Shown: positions 23,878 through 35,162 of the stretch, in pieces
Numbering within the stretch: the first letter of the stretch is position 1
Layout: each line of letters begins with the position of its first letter
Source: Hippasteria phrygiana
Taxonomy: Eukaryota > Echinodermata > Asteroidea > Valvatida > Goniasteridae
Length of the DNA: 64,000 nucleotides
NCBI GenBank assembly: GCA_037893225.1
Contig: JAZGUH010000406.1
Coordinates: forward strand, 62,001 to 126,000
Direction: 5' to 3'
The notes under the pieces: generated by a model
The model's database searches: none
What the model was told of the DNA's origin: nothing
The model's input: the letters and a program-made list of their open reading frames with translations, nothing else
Program-made: the position numbers and the translations under genes

Positions 23878-24381
23878 GTTGACATTGCGCACACCATGCG
23901 TACAGGGGGGAGGGGGAGGGGGGTCCAAGCAATGCGTATCGTACGCAACCGACAATTTGCTTTTAATGAACTGTCTTGAAATCAATGTACTATCTCATAT
24001 AAATAACTACCAGGACCACCCCCCCCCCCCCAATAATAATAATAAAAAACCTGTTGCCTCTTCATCTGTTGTTTTTGGACATATACACATAATGCTATTT
24101 CAAGCACCGCGCCCATGCATACAAAACTGGAATCTACCCCTCCCCACCTGCTTTGCATACAGTGCATACAGAGTCTTTTGTTAAACAAAAACAAGGCACC
24201 TTTAAACCATTTTTGGTGTCACTTAGTCCTAAAATATTGCTGAAATAAGGATTCACTTGTCACATTGAAGATAGCTATAACCCCCCCCCCCCCCCCCCCC
24301 CCAACCCCACACAATCTGGCCACCCCACTGCAGTCTACTGTTGTATGTTGATCTGATCTTAGTATTTTGTATGTAAAGGCA

Positions 24382-24500
24382 ATAGAGTACCGAACTGATG
24401 ACGTCAATCAATGCAATGTTAAAAACCAAAATAGATTCTAAACTGCATTTGTTTGGAACCAGTTGTCGCGCCAACTGACGTCAGACTTCGCTACTCTATA
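24382..24500. mobile_element. Fold-back MITE, TAGAGTACCGAA family, unit 1
   Basis: The left end ATAGAGTACCGAACTGATGACGTCA and the inverted right end (TGACGTCAGACTTCGCTACTCTATAG) flank about 70 bp. The second unit follows directly. Confidence 0.75.
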
Positions 24501-24654
24501 GAGCACCGAAGTGATGACGTCAATGCAATGTTTGGAACTAGAATACTTTTGTTATGTGTTTGCATGACTGGCTGTTAACAAAGGAACAGTCGAAATTTAC
24601 ATTTGTTTGGAACCAGTTGTCATGTCAACTGACGTCAGACTTCGGTACTCTATA
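24496..24654. mobile_element. Fold-back MITE, TAGAGTACCGAA family, unit 2
   Basis: The left TATAGAGCACCGAAGTGATG and the inverted right CAGACTTCGGTACTCTATA are shared with unit 1. So are TTGTTTGGAACCAGTTGTC and CAACTGACGTCAGACTTCG. The two units lie in tandem. Confidence 0.75.
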
Positions 24655-24824
24655 GACCCCTGCAGCCTGAACTGATGACGTAACGCTTTGTTTACATGTG
24701 CACTTTGCTATGAGCCTGGAATTTGTTGTTGCACCCCCCCCCCCCCTCCCCCTCCTCGATCAATTGTCCCCACCATAAGAAAGCGCACATGTAAACAAAG
24801 TGTTACATCATCAGTAGAGGGGTC
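24655..24824. mobile_element. MITE with C/G-tract core, GACCCCT ends
   Basis: GACCCCTGCAGCCTGAACTG, CTTTGTTTACATGTGC and the inverted GCACATGTAAACAAAG..GAGGGGTC form TIRs of about 45 bp around a C-rich core. Confidence 0.75.
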
Positions 24825-25010
24825 TATTAAATCGCCGCCACTGAAGTTATGCAACCTCCCCCCCCCCCTTTTTTTTGCCAGGGGGACTTTTTTGATACGC
24901 AACCCACATTGTAGTTTGTAGGGGAGTTTTCTTTGTGTTCTGAGTTTTTTCAATGAGAGTGGAATCATAATTTACTGGTGTTGCAATGTATGTCGTAACT
25001 GGCGTTTGGA

Positions 25011-25097
25011 GGGGGGGGGGGGGGGGGGGGGACCCGCCCGCCCGCCCGCCCGCCCGCCCGCTTTCTGATTGTTTGTTTGGGGGGGGGGGGGGGGGGC
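25011..25097. repeat. Poly-G / (CCCG)n / poly-G cluster
   Basis: About 19 G are followed by ACCCGCCCGCCCGCCCGCCC and so on, then a second run of about 17 G. This is a strong candidate for G-quadruplex or hairpin structure, and for sequencing error. Confidence 0.85.
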
Positions 25098-25959
25098 ATT
25101 CTGCTTCTTTGAAAAAAATTGATCCAGCGTTGGCGTTTAAAAAATACAAACAAAACCGGAGTTAGTATGTCCGCGCCTTTGTCACCTGGAAAAACTTATT
25201 TTCCGAACCGAATTGCTACTTTGATCTAGGCCGTTATTATTATCCACAGACGATAAGTAACAGATGAACAATTTGCAAAAGGTGGATTACAAACGGGACG
25301 CTCCTAATCCATATAAACAGTGTTAATCAATCTTTGCGAATTTATTTTTAAAAACATGAAAAAGACAAGATAGTTGTGTAACCCCCCCCCCCCCCCCCCC
25401 GGCGAAAATTAAACCCTTTTTAACTGAAAGTGTTATTTAAAAACTTCAAAGACCTCAGGACTTATTTTGCAAACATTTCAAACACACTTAACATGTATTT
25501 ACATACAAATAAGTCACTCGGCAGCCAGCTATAGGCCTACTCAATGTATTATCTTAGAAAAAATGAACATAATAAGAACGAAAAGGTTACTATTGCCTGT
25601 TGTGATTACAAAATTACTATACGTTCTGAGATCACTTTTAAAGAAGTACATACAAAATGGCATTCCGAATATAATGTCAGACCGATCTTTCAAAACCACA
25701 GACTGAGAAAAAAGCCGAAAATTTCATTTGAAGGTAAACAAATGCATAATGTATTTCAAAATAACCCTAACAATATATCTATTCATAATAGCAGTTTTGA
25801 GAAAAATTTATCCAGTATATATAACGCTACAAATAATATAAATATTTAAGTAAATTTATAGTTATTTCCGAGCCTACCACCTTAATATACTGATCCACAG
25901 AATAACCCGTGTCACAAAATGACCCAAACCACAGACTGCGCTGCCCGACGCTACGCAAT

Positions 25960-25993
25960 CCACAGAATAACCCAAAATTGGGTTATTCTGTGG
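25960..25993. repeat. 34-bp near-perfect palindrome
   Basis: CCACAGAATAACCCAA and its complement are separated by two bases. Part of the phrase recurs at 25900 (CCACAGAATAACCC). Confidence 0.85.
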
Positions 25994-26082
25994 TTCACCG
26001 ACAACATTGCTGAACCACAAACTGCAGCGGCTTGTGCACATGTCTATGGGAGCTGTAAGGGCGTAGACGTTCTTAGCGATTT

Positions 26083-26190
26083 GGCCTTGGCGTATATGTG
26101 TGTGTGTGTAGCTAGAGGGCGCTGTATGCCGTGCGCGCTGTACGTCGCACCGCGCTAAGGACGTCTTGGAACCAAGACTAGTACCATGCC
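26083..26190. repeat. GC-rich dispersed repeat, copy 2 (inverted)
   Basis: Inverted copy of 16181-16273: GGCCTTGGCGTA, AGAGGGCGCTGT, TACGTCGCACCGC and AGGACGTCTTGGAACCAAGA. Confidence 0.65.
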
Positions 26191-26257
26191 ACGCATGCAG
26201 TCGGTGCACGACGACTGCACATGAAATCGCGGTGCCTGTGCACGCGCACAGGGCCGG

Positions 26258-27415
26258 TGTCATGCCAAAAAGTGTCCGGTGCCAAATACTGTCCGCTCAT
26301 TAGCATACTGCTCTCTGATTGGTCAAATACTGGCCGCTGAGCACGCGCAAAAGACACGGACACTATTTGGCATGTATTATACATGCCAAATAGTGTCCGC
26401 TCCTAAAAAGTGTCCGCTCATGCATGCGTTGCATGCAACGTTGCATTTATATGCACAGCACCACCCACACCCACACACACACCCAGTCATGTAAACGGGT
26501 GCAATCGTGGACCTCCCATTGTTCCTCTTTTGTTTATACTCTAACTTTTTCGGAAGGCCTCCCATTGGTTTTGTACACGATTTTCAATCGTGGACGTTAG
26601 TTCAAACGTGGACCCCTTTGTCTACGCTCGAATTCTTTTGTCCTAGGTCCACGATTGCCGGCATATACAAACTCACAAAGCACGCTACCAACCGTTCCTT
26701 GCCCAATACTGTAGGCTAAATTGCTGCCAAATACTGTCCGTTCCTTGCCAAATACTTTGTTTTACTAAATATGTACCTAGATATTATATTTCAACTTAAT
26801 CGAAATTGTACTTTTGTAGATATTTACTACCTCATACGTATTCATGTACCAGCGACTATTTTGAATCGTTGGATGAGTTTTTACTCCACTTTTTTTTCTT
26901 GACAGCCCGTTCAATTTTATCACACTGTCTGCTTGTTACTTATGTTCCCCCTTCATATTTCCCCCAATGTTCTCCTCTTCAAAATCCCCTTTTTGTATTT
27001 ATTATAAATACTACATGCAAGTATATTTATTTAAGAAGATTATGAAGATGCATGAACAAGATATGCCCTGTTCAAGAGGCCAATCAGCAGCTAGTTCCCG
27101 TTTCAATTCGGGGGAAATTACAATCTTTTCAAGTTATAAGTATTTTCCACATGAATGGGTAGTGTGTAATTTGAAAGTTTGCAATTTTTTGAATATACGC
27201 AAACTCTAGTTAATCAACAATAAAAGATGATATTAAAAGATGCGAATGAGAATTTATCGTCACGCAGTGTCGATAGCTTGAAGGCAAGGACGCATTGGAT
27301 GCACGCTAAGTACGTACGCCCGGACACTATTTAGCAAGCTTCCGGTATCGCGATGACGTAATACCCACTTGACCAATCAGAGAGCAGTATGCTAATGAGC
27401 GGACAGTATTTGGCA
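26258..27415. mobile_element. CCGG-family TIR element A (non-autonomous, right end shortened)
   Basis: The left end TGTCATGCCAAAAAGTGTCC follows CCGG (26254-26257). The right end stops at the inner CCGG (27416-27419) and lacks the outermost 22 bp seen in elements B and C. The 15-mer GCCAAATAGTGTCCG and variants occur many times near both ends, in both orientations. Blocks at about 26690, 26850 and 27220 match 29570, 29690 and 29790 of element B. A second MITE (26497-26677) is inserted. No transposase frame is present. Confidence 0.8.
26497..26677. mobile_element. MITE, CAATCGTGGACCT family, copy 1
   Basis: The ends are TGCAATCGTGGACCTCCC and (inverted) AGGTCCACGATTGCC. Internal CTAACTTTTTCGGAAGGCC and TTGGTTTTGTACACGATTTT are shared almost unchanged, in inverted orientation, with 61868-62041, and in decayed form with 49836-49999. 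Confidence 0.85.
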
Positions 27416-27447
27416 CCGGATCGGACCGGCCGGCCAGGGCGCGCCGG

Positions 27448-29999
27448 TGTCATGCCAAAAAGTGTTCGGTGCCAAATACTGTCCGCTCATTAGCATACTG
27501 CTCTCTGATTGGTCAAATACTGGCCGCTGAGCACGCGCAAAAGACACGGACACTATTTGGCATGTTGTACATGCCAAATAGTGTCCGCTGCTAAAAAGTG
27601 TCCGCTCATGCATGCGTTGCAATATGCACAGCACAATAACACCCATAACTTAGGCCATACACACACAAAGCACGTGTAACCTGGGAAATCGGTCCTTAGT
27701 CTATTTACATACAAAAAAAGGTTTTCACTCCATTGGTTCAAAGAATTGGGTCGCAGACTATTTTTAGGGTAGGACACAAGAAATAAAATATAAATACAAA
27801 TAGCTTTTCTCAGTTCCAACTAAATTAAAAAAACAAATTTATTTGCTGCCACAAGAAAATAATACAGAATCAAAGTGCAATCCGGAAGTTTCCAAAATGA
27901 TTAGAAATAAAACGTCTAAAGTGAATTGGACCTTAGGATAGATTCAAAGGAATTTAGATTAAAAAAACAAAAAGAAAACAATTGTCCAAGTCTTGCAAAA
28001 ATAATGGGAAAGACACTAAATTGAGGTTTTACCCAGTCCACTAAAATGTTTAAGGAACAAGAAACAAAATAAGAACTAAAAAAACGAATAGAAAACAAGA
28101 GAACAACCCAACACAGCACTAAAAGCGAATTACCACCAAGGTACAGATAAAATCCTGTAAATAAACCAAAGGAAAAACAAAAACGATTAAGATACATGAC
28201 CATGGATACATATCAGACTAGACTAAGCTATGGACTAAGGTAATGCGTAAATGATAATATATAAGAAAATCTAGTTTAACCTTGGTTTCAGTGTGCAGTA
28301 TAATCCACCATTAAGTCTACAAAGTACTTATCAGTTAAACCTACTACACCAAGTCAAACCACCAACTTTCTTGTGAATACTTAATGAGCCCAAGAACAAT
28401 GCTGCTTCAGTTCAGGCACTTTTATAGCCAAAACAGCTGTATCTCTGGTCACACTGAGTAAACCTCACTAAGGTCACAATACATAGAGTGTTGCAAGTCA
28501 ATACACATGTTGCTGTACAAGTCAAGTTACATCCACCCACCCAGGCGTTCTGCTTATGCATTACAGGCAGTTACATTATTCCACACGCTCAATGACTAGC
28601 ACAAGTCTATACTCCACAAATGGCCAAACATTCCCTTCAGGACCAGTGCTCCATCTAGGCACATACACATAACTTCTAAATAGACTTATTCCATGCCTAT
28701 GAAGGTTACAAAACAAGTGGGTAGTGCATGGGAACATTCCCAACCAAATGCACTGTGGAGATCTGCAACTTGCCCATCACGTCTATTCTTCTCATGAATA
28801 AGCAATAATCTGTATAATTTGCTCCACTTGTATTAAGTAAAAATTCTTAACTCTCGTCTACAAAATTAACCTAAATACAACACACACTCTTGCAAACCCA
28901 AAAGTTCAAAACCTATCATAAAATTAATATCTCCAAAAACAGAATTAAAATCTACATGAGAAAACCCCAGTTATTCTACTTCCTAACAAAGTTATTCCTT
29001 CCTTAGTTAATACACACAAAGGAAATACAAGGTTCGCATCAACAATACGGAGTAGATCATACAAGCAAAGTAAATCGCATGAATTTACAGCAGACAGCTA
29101 AACTTATTATGTGGTCAAGACAAAAATACAGATGGTGTGTCCCAAGAACTTTCTCAAAAATGATCTCTGATGCAACTAACCAAGTCAAAGTTTCACAAAT
29201 CCAACAATCCTAATACATTTATACATTTAAATAATGAAAAGGCACAATAGAACACAAAAACTCACCAATAATTCAAAAGCAGACAAACTCCAGCAGAATG
29301 TACATGTAATTTCGAGCGGGTACAAGGGCCATGCTTTCCCTTCTCTGCTAATCTGCTGAATGAGGGACCTATCTCAGGGTACAGAGCACATGTTCTCTTA
29401 TCAATGGGCTACTGTTCTTGGGGTCATGTTACCGGGGAAACTATTTGTACTAGACCAGGAGGGCACTACTGTGAGTTAAGAACACAAAAACGTACACTTT
29501 GCACAGGGAGAGCTACTCCTATAAGCTCCAATCAATAGAAAGTAAAAACAAACTTAATTTACCCTGCCACACACGCTACCAAATACTGTCCGTTCCTTGC
29601 CCAATACTGTCCGCTAAATTGCTGCCAAATACGGTCCGTTCCTTGCCAAATACGTACTGTCCTTTCCTTGATTCAAAATAGTCGCTGTTTTTACCAGCGA
29701 CTATTTTGAATCGTTGGATGAGTTTTATCCACTTTTTTTTCTTGACAGCTCATTAAATTTTATCATACTGTCTGCTTGAAACCCAAAAAGATGATATTAA
29801 AAGATGCGAATGAGAACTTTATCGTCATAAGCTTGACGGCAATCAATGATGCGATGGATGCACGCGCGCTAAGTACGCCAGGACACTATTTTATAGCAAG
29901 CTTCCGGTATCGCGATGACGTAATACCTATTTGACCAATCAGAAAGCAGTATGCTAATGTGCGGACAGTATTTGGCACCGGACACTTTTTGGCATGACA
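27448..29999. mobile_element. CCGG-family TIR element B (2.55 kb, non-autonomous)
   Basis: It runs from TGTCATGCCAAAAAGTGTTC (after CCGG, 27444-27447) to the inverted end AAGTGTCC..GGCATGACA at 29999, followed by CCTG. It has the same subterminal blocks as A and C, including AGCAAGCTTCCGGTATCGCG. About 1.9 kb of the middle (27690-29560) is AT-rich and shared with neither other copy. It has no long frame and no integrase or transposase motif, so movement would need a helper elsewhere. Confidence 0.85.
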
Positions 30000-30290
30000 C
30001 CTGTCCGGGCCGGGGTCGGGTGGCGAGGCCAGGCTGCGTGATTTCCATAACTTTAGCTGTGGACTGGTGGTATTAAATGTACATCGAATGCACAACAAAG
30101 TAAGTACCAAAGTGCTGCCAGATACATGATTTCCAAACTTTTAGCACGTTTAGGGCATGCAATGTGTTATTACTTTAGGTGAACATCATCGTCTGACGTT
30201 CTAAAATAAGTGCACAGGTGCATATAGATCTTCTTACAATGATATCGGGTGAGCTTTTTTTTTCAGTGTGGCCTGGTGGATTCGCTTGCG
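30000..30290. other. Short intergenic spacer
   Basis: GC-rich start, then unremarkable. No feature seen. Confidence 0.4.
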
Positions 30291-30294
30291 CTTT

Positions 30295-30434
30295 AAGCCC
30301 GGTTCATACTTCATGCGAATGCGTATGCGAAGCGAATTCGTCAAGGTGACGGAGAACGTCACAATGAAACTCCAATTGTTGACGTCGTGAAATTCGATTC
30401 GCATTGGCATTCGCATGAAGTATGAACCGGGCTT
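30295..30434. mobile_element. Fold-back MITE, AAGCCCGGTTCATACTTCAT family
   Basis: The 140-bp unit has arms AAGCCCGGTTCATACTTCAT, then GCGAATGC, with a complete inverted copy ending CCGGGCTT. Imperfect pairing continues into the centre. Confidence 0.85.
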
Positions 30435-30529
30435 CACACAGACCATACCATCAGTCACCACGACTTGTGCTATGCCATGGCCTACATTATTATTGTACAC
30501 GTGTAGCACTGCGCTGTATCTTTGCTGCA

Positions 30530-32001
30530 TCCCACTGGGCATTTTACCCGATATTACCCGGGTTGTAACGAGTAATAACGGGAGTTATTACCGGGTAATA
30601 TCAAACCCATGGGTAATAACGGGGAAATAGACCAATATTTCCCTGTTACAACCCAATATTACCCCATTTACCCGATATTACCAGGGAGAATGTAACCGAT
30701 ATTTCCGGCATTGCCATGTTATTACCACCCGATATAAAAAAAAATCACTCAGTTACTGGAAATTTGGTGTAAGTAATCACGAATTTACAGATATGGGAAC
30801 CAGACTAAATACACGTGATCTATTATACATGTACATTACTCTAGATATCAATTATACAAATGCTACAGTAATTTACTAAACACTACACACTAAATAATGT
30901 CGCGCTTTACGTTTATATTCAGCCTTATCCTGCCATCATGAAGTCACGGTTTCCGATGAATAATTTCAATATTTGAATACCAAAGAAGATGTAATGCGAT
31001 TCTTCACCTCTGTTTACAAAAAGTCTAAATTCCTATGTGGAATTGCTTAAATAATTAAATATTTTAGTCAAGAAATCGTGTTTTTGGACGAAACACTGCA
31101 ATATTAACATGACTTGTGTGAACACAAATTTCCTCAGTTCTGATTGGTCAGTTGCTGCGTAATGAGATTCGTGTAGGAGAACCTGAGATTTTACGTTCAA
31201 AACCCGTTCAAACTATTACGGTACGGTACGGTGATAGTCTGTTTTTTTACAGGGGGAAAAACCCGTGATTTTACGGGATTCTTTTTACAGTGCAGGGAGA
31301 ATGTAACCGATATTCCCAATGTTAAAACCAATTCAAATCTTTCGCCATTACCCATATTACCTCTCACTACCCTGTTTTAACTGCATGATGGTAATGTCGG
31401 TTTCAACAGGGTAATAACAGTAATATTTGGACTTGGAAATTTTGCTGGTAATTTTACTGTTATTACTCAAGTTCTCAATGTTATAACCAATTCAAACCTT
31501 TTACCATTACCCATATTACCTCTCATTACCCTGTTGTAACTGGGTAAAATGTCGGTTTCAACAGGGTAATAACAGTAATATTTGGACTTGGAAATTTTGC
31601 GGGTAATTTTACTGTTATTACTCTAGTTCCCAATGTTATAACCAATTCAAATCTTTCACCATTACCCATATTACCTCTCATTACCCTGTTGTAACTGGGT
31701 AAAATGTCGGTTTCAACAGGGTAATAACAGTAATATTTGGACTTGCAAATTGTGGTACGAGGTGCACCATTTTCCAATTGTTTTCCTCATCAGAAACAGA
31801 TCCTGTCGGCCTCGAGGATCATTTATATCTAATTCTTATCCTCAAATACCAAATATTAAGGAATTTATAACACTTTCATTATCACACAGGTAATATCATT
31901 TGGGTAATAACACGGTAATATTGGTAATATTTAGTCTTAGTCAAATTTTGGGGTGATATTACCGGTAATATCGGTAATCGGTAACAAATTGCCCAGTGGG
32001 A
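30530..32001. mobile_element. 1.47-kb TIR element with GGTAATATTACC boxes and internal tandem repeats
   Basis: The ends TCCCACTGGGC and GCCCAGTGGGA are inverted and followed inward by iterated GGGTAATA / TATTACCC phrases. From about 31317 there are three direct units of 155-159 bp, each beginning CAATGTTA..ACCAATTCAAA and containing GTCGGTTTCAACAGGGTAAT. No ORF. Confidence 0.75.
31317..31745. repeat. Three direct repeats of about 155-159 bp
   Basis: Unit starts at 31317, 31476 and 31631. Units share CATTACCCATATTACCTCTC and AACAGTAATATTTGGACTTG and differ at few positions, so the duplication is recent. Confidence 0.85.
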
Positions 32002-32559
32002 TAGTAACACTACAGCGCTAGTACATGTACATCTCAATAAATTCAGATGGAACACAATTTTCTTTAATTAATTTAATAAAAAAACCTACTAGCCTATGAT
32101 CTGGCATGTGGCACCGTAGTTCAAGATTTATGCCACGAAAAGCGAAAATCTGTAAAGTGGCAAAAATTCATTAACACAATGATGAATGAGTGAATGTGCT
32201 GTACATGCCATAGGCCAGTTCGGTATTTGAACTGTGCATGTTGTGTGTGCGACATAGTTATCCCGAATGACCTGTGACCTAATGCTCGCGCAAGGTGGTC
32301 GCAAAATGTGCACGTGTTAAATTAAATAAGAATGGGCATTCACATAACATAGCGTGACATTACGTCAGCAATTTTATCCCGAATAACCTTTGATCTTCGA
32401 GATACTAAACTTAATTTAAAGCTATAGTGTATACGATTGGTAATCCTCCAATTTTATTTACTGAACGAAATAGACTTACTAGACTGTAAGTTTTCAAAGT
32501 GAACAAAGAAACTGGCAGGAGCAGGATTCGAACCTGCGACCTCCGGAATACCGTACCGG

Positions 32560-32898
32560 TGTCATGCCAAAAAGTGTCCGGTGCCAAATACTGTCCGCTT
32601 ATTAGCATACTGCTCTCTGATTGGTCAATTGGGTATTACTTAATCGCGATACCGGAAGCTTGCTAAATAGTGTCCGGGCGTGACTGGGTGTGTGTGTGTG
32701 GGTGTTCATATTGTGCTGTGTGCATATATAGCAACGTTGCAACGCATGCAAGTGAGCGGACACTTTTTAGCAGCGGACACTATATATTTGGCATGTAATA
32801 CATGCCAAATAGTGTCCGTGTCTTTTGCGCGTGCTCAGCGGCCAGTATTTGACCAACCAGAGAGCAGTATTTGGCACCGGACACTTTTTGGCATGACA
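32560..32898. mobile_element. CCGG-family TIR element C (339 bp)
   Basis: Complete copy: TGTCATGCCAAAAAGTGTCC to the exact inverted end at 32898. CCGG lies on both sides (32556-32559 and 32899-32902), while the intact SINE has a single CCGG at that point. About nine copies of GCCAAAWASTGTCCG-like 15-mers occupy it in both orientations, plus a TG-rich centre. Confidence 0.9.
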
Positions 32899-32923
32899 CC
32901 GGCACTCTACCAACTGAGCTATC

Positions 32924-33283
32924 AGAAAGATTTTACTTTAATACCCCCCACCAAAATCGGTCAAGAACAGCTTGATAACAACTGTCTAAACATGTGGCAC
33001 AACTTGTTAATTCAAGATTTATGTCAGCAAAATCTGTAAAAAATGAGGCAGAAATCAAAATGTATGTGAACACTTTGAGTGACTTTACATGGTGCCAAGA
33101 ACTTCTAACACAGAAAACACAAACTTTCTTCCCCTATATTGCACTAAAATGTCCCAACAAATTCTCAAAATTAAGGGTTGTGCCAAGTGTTTATACAATT
33201 ATGAACACAAATGGATGGTTATTTTCCCAAGATTTTGCTGTTCTTGACTAATGTTGGTGGGGATATTAAAGTAAAATCTTTCC
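32924..33283. mobile_element. hAT-like MITE, copy 2, with 8-bp target duplication
   Basis: The 360-bp element is bounded by AGAAAGATTTTACTTTAATA and the inverted TATTAAAGTAAAATCTTTCC. GAGCTATC is present on both sides (32916-32923 and 33284-33291) and once in the intact SINE, so it is an 8-bp duplication. Eight-base duplications fit hAT and a few other superfamilies. Non-coding. Confidence 0.85.
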
Positions 33284-33420
33284 GAGCTATCTTGCCCTAT
33301 GTTGGCGGTCTCTCCCAAATTGTCAACTGGTATCTTTGTTCGGGTAGCAGTCTCAATCAACCTGTAAAATGATGGCACCAGGTGTGCTGTCGTCAAGAAA
33401 AGCGGAAATTGTTATCGTTT

Positions 33421-33450
33421 TCCAACGATTTCCAGCTGGAAATCGTTGGA
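33421..33450. repeat. Perfect 30-bp palindrome
   Basis: TCCAACGATTTCCAG is followed immediately by its exact complement with no spacer. Confidence 0.95.
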
Positions 33451-33461
33451 CAGCTGCCCTG

Positions 33462-33573
33462 TAGCCTTTAGTCAAGGCACGCGTGGCTACCCGGACGAGT
33501 GGCGCCCCGGACATGCTGACAATCGGGGCACGTCACCCGTCCAGGTAGCCACGCGTGCCTTGACTAAAGGCTA
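33462..33573. repeat. Hairpin with perfect 30-bp arms
   Basis: The arm at 33462-33491 (TAGCCTTTAGTCAAGGCACG, then CGTGGCTACC) has an exact inverted copy at 33544-33573. The 52-bp loop is GC-rich. It begins 11 bp after the 33421 palindrome. Confidence 0.95.
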
Positions 33574-35162
33574 TCATCTGCCCGACAGTTGAAAACGAGT
33601 GCCGTTTTTCTCTTGTTTTTATCGCCATCCAACAATGCAAAACTTTGAACAGGTCAGTGGAACGATATTTCCTATAAAATACTAACCCCCAAATCCGCCC
33701 ATTTCTGAAAATTGCAACAATGACCAATCATGTACATAGTCTAAAAAATAAAGGTTTTGTGCAAAGGTGTGGTATAAATTCTAAGTTTACACAAATACAT
33801 GTACATGTAGATGGTTATTTTCAAAGATTTTGCTGTTCCTGATTGATTATGTACCAGTAGGCACAATGAAAATATATGGAGAAGTTTTGGCCAATAGGCC
33901 TACTGCATTGCCTTGTCCTCCGTGTGTGGGTGTGTCTGTCCGTCCGCCCGTGTGGATGGTTGGGACACGATGATTCTTGAGAAGGACTTGACATATTATC
34001 AACTTCCTATTTGGTATGTGAGTTGGTTTTGAGGTCCTCTGGAACCCTATTGGTTTTGGACCCCATAGGTCAAAGGTCAAGGTCATTATGCTTCAAACAA
34101 TAGACATATTGGGACATATAACTTGCATTAATCTGAAAAAGTAGTTGTATTTATGTTGCAGATACAGTAAGCAGATCCATAACCTCTGATGATAGCCATT
34201 TGCACTTGACTTTGATACATATTGTTATATTAACCCTAACCTGCCAAAATCAAACACCCCATTTGTGTTGAATTTTGTGTGATTGGGTACTGTAGAGCCT
34301 TGGCACCATCACTTTGCATGGGACTTGATGCCCTGATTTTGTCTAAGTACAAAGAATGTGCCATTGGTTTACTACACAGTGTATTCTAGTAAAAAGCCTT
34401 GGGCTGTTAGGGTCACATTTTTCTTTTTAAAAATCAGTCTTTTAGTCAGTGGGCTTAGTCGAAATTGACTTCCCATATGCAATTTCGGGTACATTCTTTG
34501 AAAAATTCAGGGATTATTCATATAACCCCAAAGAATCCAAATCCACTTGATGCCATTTTTTTCGAATTCTAGAAAAAGTGTTTTTTAGGTGATTTTTTTC
34601 GAGTTGAAATGCAGACGATATTATCCAAGTGACAACTTGCGCCTTTTTCGGAATACTCCCTATTGATACTGTATTAATGGATTCGCAATTAGGTTTAATT
34701 CAGTGATATGCAAAACTGTTAAGTAAAACAAATCTTGTGTAACCACCCGGATCTGGATTTTTACTTGTGAAACTATTGTCAGAGGTCTCAAACTTTGTTT
34801 TAGTGAATAAGGTCATGGATATTAAATACCTAATTGAACTTTTGTCCAATTACAATTGATTTATATTGCATTCACTTCATCTGAGCTTGATAACTTTTTA
34901 CTCTTTGACTTATTGAACTTATTGAACATTTTAAAACTTTTTGCCAATAAGTGCAAATAGTATCGTTTATACATATTCTAGGTGACGGTCATTTTAAAGT
35001 TTAAAATGGCTGTTATAAAATGGCTGTTATAAAATGGCTGTTACAGTTTGAGTGTAATATAAAGGAGGTCAGCATTGTAGTCAGGATAAAATAAAAGTCA
35101 AAACATCAATGCCTCACAACATCAAATATTTTGTCCATTTGTGTGTGTACAATGTGCAGTAT
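33574..35162. other. Intergenic
   Basis: Mostly unique-looking. About 33880-34100 contains GTCCTCTGGAACC and AGGTCAAAGGTCAAGGTCAT, a style common in invertebrate interspersed repeats. Three tandem TAAAATGGCTGTTA units lie at 35005-35045. No gene seen. Confidence 0.4.

Larger units (their letters stand above)
23436..25712. mobile_element. Possible 2.3-kb TIR element with TTTCTCAGTCTGTGGTTT ends
   Basis: TTTTCTCAGTCTGTGGTTT at about 23436 and AAAACCACAGACTGAGAAAA at about 25693 are near-perfect inverted repeats. The same oligomer recurs at 16300, 22596, 22640 and 25926. The interior holds G/C tracts and the MITEs at 24382-24824, but no ORF. It could instead be two separate copies of a short motif. 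Confidence 0.4.
32488..33350 (-). repeat. tRNA-like SINE copy, split by two transposons
   Basis: The minus-strand copy of the 36450-36800 repeat is split into 32488-32559, 32899-32923 and 33284-33350. The B-box arm GGTTCGAATCC lies in the first piece and the A-box arm AGCTCAGTTGGTAGAG in the second. The upstream GACAATTTGGGAGA-type sequence lies in the third. Removing the insertions restores the order seen in the uninterrupted copy. Confidence 0.85.

Noticed and set aside
27916..28203. Minus-strand frame inside CCGG element B as a transposase
   Set aside because: It is Phe/Ser/Leu-rich from A-rich DNA, with no DDE or zinc-binding pattern.
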